DNA of 64,000 nucleotides, from contig NC_061811.1 of the NCBI RefSeq assembly GCF_021462225.1, positions 5,345,663 to 5,409,662 on the forward strand, read 5' to 3'. The notes under the pieces were generated by a model that saw only the letters and a list, made by a program, of their open reading frames with translations, did no database searches and had not been told where the DNA came from. Of this stretch, positions 12,001 through 24,000 are shown one piece after another. Position numbers and translations under genes: made by a program. Source of the DNA: Girardinichthys multiradiatus. Its lineage: Eukaryota; Chordata; Actinopteri; Cyprinodontiformes; Goodeidae. Each line of letters opens with the position of its first letter. Position 1 is the stretch's first letter.

Positions 12001-15000
12001 CACCTGCTTCAACAAACCCACTGTCATCTGGACAAAGCCAGCAGCACTGTGAGGATCATGTTCTTTGATTTATCCAGTGCATTTAACACAATCCAACCTG
12101 ATTTGATTTGTCAGAAACTCCAGAAGACTCAGGTGGAGGCCTCAACAATCTCCTGGATCAAAGACTACCTGACAAACAGACCACAGTTTGTGAGACTGAA
12201 GGGTTGTGAGGCTAACCAGGTAGTCAGCAGCACAGGAGCACCACAGGGGACTGTACTCTCACCATTCCTATTCACTCTGTACACCTCAGACCTCCAGTAC
12301 AAGACAGACTCCTGTCATCTGCAGAAATACTCGGATGATTCTGCAGTTGTTGGTGGATCAGAGATGGACAAGAAGCTGAGTACAGGAAGGGGGTGGACCG
12401 CTTTGTGGCATGGTGTGGAAACAATCATCTCATTTTGAACGTTGACTAAAACAATGGAGATGATTGTAGATTTTAAGAGAAACACGAATAAGTCAAAAAC
12501 TATTTCCATCATGGGAGAAAAAGTGGAGGTGGTGGAGGAGTATAAACACCTCGGTGTTCACCTGGACAACAGACTGGAGTGGAGATGCAACTGTGAAGCC
12601 GTCTACAAGAAGGGACAGAGCAGACTGTACTTCTTGAGGAAGCTTAGGTCCTTTTGTTGTTTGCAGCAAGATGCTGCATATCTTCTATCTTCTATAAGTC
12701 TGTTGTGGAGAGTGTGATCTCTTCTGCCATCATCTGCTGGGGAAGCAGCTTCAGAGCCAGGGACTTAAAAAAGCTCAACAAGCTGATAAAGAAGGCTGGC
12801 TCTGTTCTGGAGACTCCTCTGGAACCTCTGGAGATCATTGTGGAAAGACGGATTCTTCATAAAATGAAGAACATTATGGAGAACTCTGAGCATCCTCTTC
12901 ATGAGGCTGTCCTACAACAACAGAGTGTCTTCAGTCAGAGGCTTCTTCAGATCTGCTGTAAGACGGAGCGCTACCGGAGATCTTTCCTGCCCAGAGCCAT
13001 CAGCATCTACAACGGCTCTTTGAAGAAACCTTCATAATATGAGCTATAACAACATTTAATTTCCCTTTGGGATTAATAAAGTATTTTTGAATTGAATTGA
13101 ATGTGTTAGAATGACCTAGTCAAAGCATCAGACCTTAATATAACTGAGAATCTGTAGCAAGACGTGAAAACTGATGTTCACAGAAGCTCTCCTCCCAGGC
13201 TGGCTGAGCTTGAGCTGAGAAATGGTTAACGAATTCAGCCTCTAGATGTCTAATACTAATAGAGCCATACAACAAAAGGAGGTTCAACCAAGTAATGGCT
13301 CAGGGGGTTGAATACAGATGCATGCCACACTTTTCAGATTTTGAAATTTGAAAACAATAGATTATTTTCCTTCCACTATTTTGTGGTCCATGACATAAAA
13401 TCCCCCCAAATACACTGAAGGTTGTGGTTATAATGTGACCAAATGTGAAAAAAGTTCAAGGGGTGTGAATACTTTTATGAGGAACTGTCAAATGTTATAA
13501 CCCCAGTTTCAGTTTCTTGTTCTACAACAAGCATCTACCTGAAGGTACTCCTCGAACTCCTCCCGCTTGGATGTTAGAAACTCATAATTCTTTGGACCAA
13601 TTATTCTCTTTGAGGGCAACTGAGCATCTGGAAATGAACCTTTAAAGAGTAAAAAAGTCTGTTAGAAAGGCTAAAAAAGGTAAATAATAGGAAACTAAAT
13701 AGTACAACAGATAAATAAAATCTCAGTGATTTAGGTTTACTTCTGTGTAATAATATGAAAATCTTCCACAGAGCAACTGGCCAAATTTCTTTAAAAATAT
13801 TACTCCAAATGATCTCAAACAGACATAAAACACATGAAATGTTCTGATGTGCAAACTGAAGCAACAATAAGTAGAAAACCAACCGTGAAACTCGGTGAGC
13901 TTTGATTCCAGGACATAAAACTCCAGATACCTCCTGTAGACTGACCAGTGCTCAGTATCATGACCCACTATTGGAAAGCAAATATGAAAATTCAATCAAT
14001 TAGGTGAGATATTTTTAATCACTGTCTATATAAATTTTATTGTTTAAATGTGTTGGCTTTGTAAAGGACATTAATTTTTTTGTTTTTTAATTAATGCGAT
14101 TTAAGGAAATATATTTAAAATAACTATGAAATAATGAACCCTCTAATGATTGTCATAGATCTTTTTGTTGCACTTATTTTTACTGGATTGATGAAAACAA
14201 GCAACTGAGTTATCCTTGTTGCAAAAATGCTTAAGTTATTTGGCTCAATGGTAAATGTCTTCCCCCTCTCTCAAAAAATAACAAAAATAAAGGCCACTAG
14301 TGGTGCAAAACCCAATCTTTAAAGAAAATATGTATTTTTTTAATTTACAGAACAAGAAAGAGAAATGTCAGTGGATCATGGACACAACATCCTGATCCTT
14401 ATAGGGCATGTACGAGTTTACCTGCTTTCCTGTCATTGCGCTCCACATCGATACAGAAGACCGGAATCCTCTCTCTCTTCACATCGTCATCGTAGAAATC
14501 GATGTACGGGATCGTGATGTTCCAGGCAGTGAGGTTTCGAGGGGTGCTGGGCGTGGACGCCGCCTCCATGGGGGAGTCATCCTCCACTACCATCATGGCT
14601 TCCTCCACCTTAAATGAGAGGAAATGAGGGAGATTATAATAAGCAGTATGTTACGGCCATCTTGTAATGATACTCCATACTTTTCCAGACTGGGTCAGAA
14701 CGCTGAGACTAAAACCTGAAATATTTACTGGGTGGTAAACTTAAAACACAGAAGGCTAATTTTCTTTACTCACATACGCCCCCAGGTGGCAGTGATATGA
14801 CTGCCTGTAATTATGAAAATGTAGCTTATTTTTTAAATATTTTATATTTACATTTTCTCTTGTATGTGGAACACTGGCAGGATGAATAACAGAGATCTAT
14901 TAGGTCAAGCTAAAATAAAACCCTTCTAAGAACCTGACAACCCAGGGTTCAGACCAGGAAGCAGAGTCGTAGTTTAACACTCCTCTCTACAGCTTCTGTA

Positions 15001-18000
15001 CTGCTACCCACCCATTACCCTATTAAGACAGTGGCCAAAATTTAATAGATTAAAAAATAATCTAAAACGAGGAAATCAGGAAAATCTCCTCGAATTACTG
15101 GGCGAGGAGGAGGAGTAGCAACCATCCTTCAGCCCCATTTATTGACTAGTCCCAGACCAATCAATAGCTACAACTCTTTTGAATATTTAATCCTTAGTTT
15201 TCCTCATCCAAATTGCGAAGCACTAAAACCACTTCTGTTTGTTGTTTTGTACCGTCCACCAGGCCCTTACTCTCAATTTTTAGATCGGTTTTCAGACCTT
15301 TTATTTGATTTAGTGTTAAATACAGATAAGGTTATTATAGTGGGGGATTTTAACATTCATGTTGACACTGAAAGTGATAGCCTAAATATAGCCTTTAATG
15401 CTATCTTAGACTCAATTGGCTTTGCTCAAAACATTAACAAACCTACCCACCTTTGTCTTCATTCTCTGGACCTTGTGCTGACATATGGCATTGAGTGCAA
15501 AGACATAACAATATTTTCTCATAACCCTGTCCTGTCTGACCATTTCTTAATAACCTTTGAGTTTAATTTAACCAAGTATTCCACACCTGAAAGAAAATGT
15601 CATTATAGTAGATCATTATCAGACAATGCTGTAACAACCTTTAAAGAATCTGTTCCACTTTTGATTTCCTCATTATCACAGGAAAACACAGTGGAGGGCA
15701 ATAATTTTGTTTCTTCTCCTTCACAAATTGATTTTCTTGTTCATAGTGTTACTTCATCATTGCATGGTGCATTAGACAATGCAGCCCCCTTGAAAAAGAA
15801 GGTAATTATTCATAGGAGGCAGGCTCCCTGGTTTAATTCAGAGCTGCGTACCTTAAAGCACAATGTTAGAAAATTGGAGAGAAAATGGCGCTCTACACAC
15901 CTAGAGGATTCCTACTTAATCTGGAAAAATAGCCTACTGTTGTATAAAAAGACACTTCGCCAAGCTAGAACAGCTTATTTCTCATCATTAATAGAAGAGA
16001 ACAAGAATAATCCTACATTTCTCTTTAGTACAGTTGCTAAACTTACACAGAGTCATAGCTCTGTTGAACCATCCATTCCCTTAGCTCTTAGCAGCCATGA
16101 CTTTATGGGATTATTCTTAAATAAAATTGATTCTATTAAAAAGAAAATCTTTGACATACTCCGAAGATGATTACTTCATCCTCATCAACTGAGACAACAT
16201 TGGAAGTAACTGTAGAACCTGATCTGTGTTTGGACTGTTTTGATCCTGTGAAGCTTCCTGAGTTATCAGAAATATTAGCTTCATCTAAACCTTCAACTTG
16301 TATGTTAGACTCAATCCCAACCAAATTATTTAAGGAAGTGTTCCCTCTGATTACCAGCCCCATTCTAGATATAATTAATCTATCCTTAGTAAATGGATAT
16401 GTACCACGAGCTTTTAAGGTAGCTATAATTAAACCTTCACTTAAGACACATTCGCTTGATCGAGATGACTTGAAAAATTACAGACCTATATCCAATCTTC
16501 CATTCTTATCTAAGATTCTTGAGAAAATAGTTGCTAATCAAATGTGTGAGCATTTATACAGCAATGACCTGTTTGAAGAGTTTCAGTCAGGTTTCAGAGC
16601 TCATCATAGCACTGAAACAGCTCTGCTGAAAGTCACTAATGATATTCTTATCGTCTCAGATAATGGACTTGTGTCTGTGCTGGTTCTGTTAGATCTCAGT
16701 GCTGCATTTGATACAGTTGACCATAATATTCTCTTAGAAAGGCTGGAATATGCTGTAGGGATCAGGGGAACAGCGCTAGGCTGGTTTAAATCTTATCTGG
16801 CCAACAGATTCCAGTTTGTTCATGTAAATGATAAATCATCTTTAAACTCCAGGGTTAATTGTGGAGTACCACGGGGTTCAGTACTTGGGCCAATTCTCTT
16901 TACTATATATATGCTTCCAATAGGTAAAATTATCAGGCAGCATAGGATATACAGGTCCTTCTCAAAATATTAGCATATTGTGTTAAAGTTAATTATTTTC
17001 CATAATGTCATGATGAAAATTTAACATTCATATATTTTAGATTCATTGCACACTAACTGAAATATTTCAGGTCTTTTATTGTCTTAATACGGATGATTTT
17101 GGCATACAGCTCATGAAAACCCAAAATTCCTATCTCACAAAATTTGCATATTATTAAAAGGGTCTCTAAACGAGCTATGAACCTAATCATCTGAATCAAC
17201 GAGTTAACTCTAAACACCTGCAAAAGATTCCTGAGGCCTTTAAAACTCCCAGCCTGGTTCATCACTCAAAACCCCAATCATGGGTAAGACTGCCGACCTG
17301 ACTGCTGTCCAGAAGGCCACTATTGACACCCTCAAGCAAGAAGGTAAGACACAGAAAGAAATTTCTGAACGAATAGGCTGTTCCCAGAGTGCTGTATCAA
17401 GGCACCTCAGTGGGAAGTCTGTGGGAAGGAAACAGTGTGGCAGAAAACGCTGCACAACGAGAAGAGGTGACCGGACCCTGAGGAAGATTGTGGAGAAGGG
17501 CCGATTCCAGACCTTGGGGGACCTGCGGAAGCAGTGGACTGAGTCTGGAGTAGAAACATCCAGAGCCACCGTGCACAGGCGTGTGCAGGAAATGGGCTAC
17601 AGGTGCCGCATTCCCCAGGTCAAGCCACTTTTGAACCAGAAACAGCGGCAGAAGCGCCTGACCTGGGCTACAGAGAAGCAGCACTGGATTGTTGCTCAGT
17701 GGTCCAAAGTACTTTTTTCGGATGAAACCAAATTCTGCATGTCATTCGGAAATCAAGGTGCCAGAGTCTGGAGGAAGACTGGGGAGAAGGAAATGCCAAA
17801 ATGCCAGAAGTCCAGTGTCAAGTACCCACAGTCAGTGATGGTCTGGGGTGCCGTGTCAGCTGCTGGTGTTGGTCCACTGTGTTTTATCAAGGGCATGGTC
17901 AATGCAGCTAGCTATCAGGAGATTTTGGAGCACTTCATGCTTCCATCTGCTGAAAAGCTTTATGAAAATGAAGATTTCATTTTTCAGCACGACCTGGCAC

Positions 18001-21000
18001 CTGCTCACAGTGCCAACACCACTGGTAAATGGTTTACTGACCATGGTATCACTGTGCTCAATTGGCCTGCCAACTCTCCTGACCTGAACCCCATAGAGAA
18101 TCTGTGGGATATTGTGAAGAGAACGTTGAGAGACTCAAGACCCAACACTCTGGATGAGCTAAAGGCCGCTATCGAAGCATCCTGGGCCTCCATAAGACCT
18201 CAGCAGTGCCACAGGATGATTGCCTCCATGCCACGCCGCATTGAAGCAGTCATTTCTGCAAAAGGATTCCCGACCAAGTATTGAGTGCATAACTGTACAT
18301 GATTATTTGAAGGTTGACGTTTTTTGTATTAAAAACACTTTTCTTTTATTGGTCGGATGAAATATGCTAATTTTGTGAGATAGGAATTTTGGGTTTTCAT
18401 GAGCTGTATGCCAAAATCACCCATATTAAGACAATAAAAGACCTGAAATATTTCAGTTAGTGTGCAATGAATCTAAAATATATGAATGTTAAATTTTCAT
18501 CATGACATTATAGAAAATAATGAACTTTATCACAATATGCTAATATTTTGAGAAGGACCTGTATTTTCACTGTTACGCTGAAGACACTCAGCTTTACTTA
18601 TCCATAAATCCTGATGAACCCAACCAGTTAGATAGACTACAAGCATGTCTTGAAGACATAAAAACTTGTATGACTTTATATTTTCTGCTCCTAAATTCAG
18701 ACAAGACAGAAGTTGTCGTCTTTGGAACGGAGTCTTTAAAAAAGAAACTGCTTAGTCAATCACTTAACCTGGATGGCATTAAATTGACCTCCGATAATAA
18801 AGTTAAAAACCTCTGTGTTATTTTTGACCAGGACATGTCATTTAAATCCCATATTAAACAGGTTTCTAGGATTTCCTTCTTTCATCTCTGGAACATTGCC
18901 AAAATTAGAAATATCCTATCCAGGAGTGACGCTGGAAAACTAGTCCATGCATTTGTTACTTCAAGGCTGGACTATTGTAATTCTTTACTAACAGGATGTC
19001 CACAAAATGCAGTTAAAAGCCTTCAGCTGATTCAAAATGCTGCAGCAAGAGTTCTGATGAAAATTAAAAAGAGAGATCATATTTCTCCTATTTTAGCTTC
19101 CCTTCATTGGCTCCCTGTTAAATCCAGAATATAATTTAATCATCACCTGGTGGTGAGTTGGATCCGCTGGAGGAGGAGAAAGCCGGACAGACTCGGCAGG
19201 CCCAAGCGCATAGTGAGGGTCTGCTGGGAATGCCTGGCGGAGCCCTCGGCCAGGGATGTATTCAACTCCCACCTCCGGGAGAGCTTCGACCAGATCCCGG
19301 GGGATGTTGGAGACATAGAGTCCGAGTGGACCATGTTCTCTGCATCTATTGTCGATGCTGCTGCCCATAGCTGCGGCCGTAAGGTCTGCGGTGCCTGTCG
19401 TGGCGGCAATCCCAGAACCCGGTGGTGGACACCGGCAGTAAGGGATGCTGTTAAGTTGAAGAAGGAGTCCTATCGGCTGTGGTTGGCTTGTGGGACTCCT
19501 GAGGCGGCTGACGGGTACCGTGAGGCCAAGCGTGCTGCGGCCCGGGCTGTGGCAGAGGCAAAAACTCGGGCCTGGGAAGAGTTCGGTGAGGCCATGGAGA
19601 AGGACTACCGGTTGGCCTCGAAGCGATTCTGGCAAACCATCCGGCGCCTCAGGAGGGGGAAGCAGTGCTTTGCCAACACTGTTTATAGTGGGGGCGGGAG
19701 ACTGCTGACCTCGACTGAGGACATTATCGGGCGGTGGAAGGAGTACTTCGAGGATCTCCTCAATCCTGCCATCACGCATTCCGTGGTGGAAACAGAGGCT
19801 GGGGACTCGGGGTTGGATTCTTTCATCACCCAGGCTGAAGTCACCGAGGTGGTTAAAAAGCTCCGCGGTGGCAAGGCTTCGGGGGTGGATGAGATCCGCC
19901 CTGAGTACCTCAAGTGTCTGGATGTTGTAGGGCTGTCATGGTTGACACGCCTCTTCAACATTGCGTGGCGGTCGGGGACAGTGCCTCTGGACTGGCAGAC
20001 TGGGGTGGTGGTCCCCCTTTATAAGAAGGGGGACCGGAGGGTGTGTTCCAACTACAGGCGGATCACACTCCTCAGCCTCCCTGGTAAGGCCTACGCCAGG
20101 GTATTGGAGAGGAGAGTCCGACCGATAGTCGAACCTCGGCTTCAGGAGGAACAGTGTGGTTTTCGTCCCAGCCGTGGAACACTGGACCAGCTCTATACCC
20201 TCTACAGGGTGCTCGAGGGTTCATGGGAGTTTGCCCAACCGGTTCACATGTGTTTTGTGGACCTGGAGAAGGCATTCGATTGTGTCCCTCGTGATGCCCT
20301 GTGGGGGGTGCTCCAGGAGTATGGAATCGGGGGCCCTTTATTAGGGGCCATCCGGTCCCTGTACGAGCGGAGCAGGAGTTTGGTCCGCATTGCCGGCACT
20401 AAGTCGGACCTGTTCCCAGTGCATGTTGGACTCCGGCAGGGCTGCCCTTTGTCGCCGGTCCTGTTCATAACTTTTATGGACAGGATTTCTAGACGCAGCC
20501 AAGGGCCGGAGGGGGTCTGGTTTGGGGACCAGTGGATTTCGTCTCTTCTTTTTGCGGATGACGTGGTCCTGCTGGCCCCCTCTAGCCAAGACCTACAGCA
20601 TGCGCTGTGGCGGTTCGCAGCCGAGTGTGAAGCGGCTGGGATGAGGATCAGCTCCTCCAAGTCCGAGGCCATGGTTCTCGACCGGAAAAGGGTGGCTTGT
20701 CCTCTTCAGGTTGGAGGGGAGTTCCTGCCTCAAGTGGAGGAGTTTAAGTATCTCGGGGTCTTGTTCACGAGTGAGGGAAGAATGGAGCGGGAGATCGACA
20801 GACGGATCGGTGCAGCTGCCACAGTAATGGGGGCGCTGTGCCGGTCCATTGTGGTGAAGAGAGAGCTGAGCCGAAAAGCAAAGCTCTCAATTTACTGGTC
20901 GGTCTACGTTCCTACCCTCACCTATGGCCATGAACTTTGGGTCATGACCGAAAGAACGAGATCACGGATACAAGCGGCTGAAATGAGCTTCCTCCGTAGG

Positions 21001-24000
21001 GTGGCCGGGCACTCCCTTAGAGATAGGGTGAGGAGCTCGGCCATCCGGGAGGAGCTCGGAGTAGAGCCGCTGCTCCTCCACATTGAGAGGAGCCAGTTGA
21101 GGTGGCTCGGGCATCTATACCGGATGCCTCCTGGACGCCTTCCTCGGGAGGTGTTCCAGGCACGTCCCACCGGGAGGAGGCCCAGGGGACGGCCCAGGAC
21201 ACGCTGGAGGGACTATGTCTCTCGGCTGGCCTGGGAACGCCTTGGGCTCCCCCTGGAGGAGCTGGAGGAGGTGTCTGGAGAGAGGGACGTCTGGGCGTCT
21301 CTGCTGAGTCTGCTGCCCCCGCGACCCGGTCCTGGATAAGCGGAAGACGACGAACGAACGAACGAACGAACGAAGAATTTAAAATTCTCCTCCTCACATA
21401 TAAAGCCCTTAATGATCTTGCTCCATCATACATCAGAGATCTGATTGGTCCATATGTTCCTAACAGAGCACTTCGTTCTCAGACTGCAGGTTTACTGGTG
21501 GTTCCTAGAGTCTGTAGAAGTAGAATGGGAGGCAGATCTTTTAGTTTAGTAACCAATTATATGTGCTCTCTTTCAGACTCTAACCTTGAAAACTGGCTCA
21601 GAGTTTATCTGTTCTTTCTTTCTAGGTGAAACGACTAAAGGAGCTACATCCATTAACATTTACTTTTCCTTCCCATAGAAAGTACTCCTGGATCAGTGCT
21701 TCTTTGTTCTCTTTGTGTCTTTGCTCTGTTCTCTCAAACCTCCAGTCGGTCGTGGCAGATGGCCGCTCACACTGAGCCTGGTTCTGCTGGAGGTTTCTTC
21801 CTGTTAAAAGGGAGTTTTTCCTCTCCACTGTCGCTACATGCACGCTCAGTATGAGGGATTGCTGCAAAGTCAACACCAGTGACTGTCCACTGTCTCTACA
21901 TGCTCATCCGGGAGGAGTGAATGCTGCAAGTCACTGACTGGATGCAATCTGCTGGGTTTCCTTAGATAGAAAAACTTTTTATCCAATTTGAATAAATAAC
22001 TGAATCTGACTGCACTGTTCAATGGTTTGGACTAATTGGAATGTATGTACCTGACTGTTGTGAAGTGCCTTGAGACGACATGTGTTGTGAATTGGCGCTA
22101 TATAAATAAACTGAATCAAATTGAATTAAGAATGTTTAGAGCATTTCTGTCCTCACCATATCATCCTCTCCTTCCACCAGTCCATAGGATGGCAGCATGG
22201 CGCCCTCCATGGTCGTGCTTTTGAACACTCCTTTGATCTTACTGCCAATGCGGCTAATCCCGAAAGATTCGCCCCTCCTTGACGTGTTCCTGCAGTATGA
22301 ACAGTGTGGATAATGAACAATGGCTGATGGAGGAGAGACACTTGACATTAGCAGAGCGCATGCAACTTCGGGAGACTGACAGGACGAGAACCAGAGTAGA
22401 AGATGAAGCAGCAGACTGTACAGAGGAGGGACAAAGAAAACCTAAGCCAAGATGTCACTTTGCAGTCATCTTATAATGTCAAAAACATGGGACAGTGGTA
22501 AAGCTCTGCTGGGCCAAAAGCAAAAACAAGTACAAAGCAGTGAGCGTTGACTTCACAGGTTTATATCTGAAAGTTTCAATAAATTAAAAGGGCATTGTGT
22601 TATTATCAGTTACAAGTCAACCAGATAAGGAACAAACAGAACAGATACTTGAGTCTGATAGGTTAAGAAACCCATAGAGCACACAGGGTCGTACCCAATC
22701 GAAGAGAAGAGCTGAGACAAGTCACTGCATTGTCAAAAATAATAAGAAATCAAAACAAGTTTTCATGCATCTGGCCTACCATGCAGGCATCTGGGTGGGA
22801 CTAGGGTCACATGGGGGGAGGGGTGGACAGCATGACATCACACTGTACCCGGACACACAGATGGACCCTGACTTACTTGGGTGATGAGTGGCGGTGGGAT
22901 TGCGAGCCGTATGGAAAGTTTGTGAACGTGGACTGGGCATGGAGGGAGGTAAAGGATGCAGGTGAGGAGCTGCCAGAGGTGGTGAAGAGTGAGGACGGGG
23001 ACTCAGGGCTCCAGTCCCAGGAGCTATAAGCAGAACAGGGTCACGACCCCACAAGGAAAGTGGAGGTAAAGGACTGTGAATCGTATCAGGGCGGGCAGTA
23101 TGGTAGTCAGGGGATCAGAGTGGACATTCAGTCACAAACAGAGCATGGTGGTTGCTGAACACAGATGAAGTAACAGGCGGACGAACAGGCCGAGCCGAGA
23201 AGGTTTCCCAGTAGCAGATATGAGGGAGGTTAAGCTTACACTGCCATTCAAAAGTATCCAGAACTCTTTAACGTTTCCACATTTGCCACAGTTCAGCCAA
23301 GAACTTCAATCTATTTCACTGGGATTTTATGTGACAGACCAAAACAAAGTAGCTAACTATCGCTAATGATTTTCAATGTTTTTACAAATAAAAAGTGTGA
23401 GTGCATTTGGTCCCCCTTTAATTACAGCTGCGGTGTCGGTGCATGTCTCTACCAGCTTTGCACACAAAAAAACTTATTTTTTACATATTCTTTACAAAAA
23501 TACGTCAAGCTCAGTCAGATTGGATGGAGAGCATCTGTAAACATCAGTTTTTAAGTCCTGCCACGGATTTCAAGTGGATTTAGGTCTGGACTTTGTCTCG
23601 GCCATTCTAACACATTAACATGCTTTGTTCTAAACCATCCCATTGTACCTCTGGTTGTATGTTTAGGGTAGCTGGAAGGTGAACCTCCAACCCAGTCTCA
23701 AATCTTTTGGAGCCTCCTACAGGTTTTCTTCTAGAATTGTTCTGTTTTAGCTGCATCCATATTCAAATCCACTCTGACCAGCTTCCCTGTCCCTGCTGAA
23801 GAAATGCATCCCCACAGCATGATGCTGCCATCACCATGTTTCACTATGGGGATGGTCCATTCAGACCTCTATTCAATGTTAGTATTCTGTTGTAACATCT
23901 GACCAATGCATCTTCTTCTACGTGTGTCCACTACAAAATGGTGGTACTCTTCAAATGGGACTTTTTGTTACTTTCTTTCAACAATGGCTTTCTTGTTGAG

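Larger units (their letters stand above)
8727..13037 (+). pseudogene. LINE polyprotein, frameshifted and split by Tc1
   Basis: Endonuclease part at 8727-9572 ([15 protein letters not shown], a degenerate ISDDFN in place of the usual GDFN, KSDHNLV). A linker frame follows at 9553-10077 and a frame with [13 protein letters not shown] to about 10290. After the Tc1 insertion the RT continues at about 11861 ([52 protein letters not shown]). C-terminal parts lie at 12442-12717 and 12654-13037 in other frames. At least three frame changes show it is inactive. The SDD form of the catalytic box is usual for this group as I recall it. Confidence 0.7.
8339..13100 (+). mobile_element. Rex1/CR1-type LINE nested in a Tc1 relic
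   Basis: Near full-length LINE. It has a 5' leader with CCGCTCAAGGTGGCAGCAG, endonuclease and reverse transcriptase regions, and a 3' end TTTGGGATTAATAAAGTATT followed by repeated GAATT units. It is flanked by related TAGAAT-containing sequences (left ...ACTAGAAT, right ...TGTTAGAAT), a plausible decayed target duplication. The Tc1-like copy A sits inside it at 10291-11858. Confidence 0.78.
15012..22126 (+). mobile_element. L2-like LINE, copy 2, twice interrupted
   Basis: Second copy of the L2-like LINE seen at 859-6508, same orientation and antisense to snx14. It is split by Tc1-like copy B (16952-18561) and a Rex3-like LINE (about 19139-21373). Relative to copy 1 it lacks about 240 bp near the 5' end (junction near 15086) and about 730 bp across the end of the coding region and 3' UTR (junction near 21548). 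It ends with TTGGCGCTATATAAATAAAC about 30 nt from the splice donor of snx14 exon 17. Confidence 0.85.

Noticed and set aside
11845..12438. Separate 197-codon protein starting inside Tc1 copy A
   Set aside because: The first codons are Tc1 inverted-repeat sequence; the rest is the continuation of the interrupted LINE reverse transcriptase.
19093..19779. 228-codon minus-strand frame
   Set aside because: Antisense of the GC-rich Rex3-like coding region; no family resemblance of its own.
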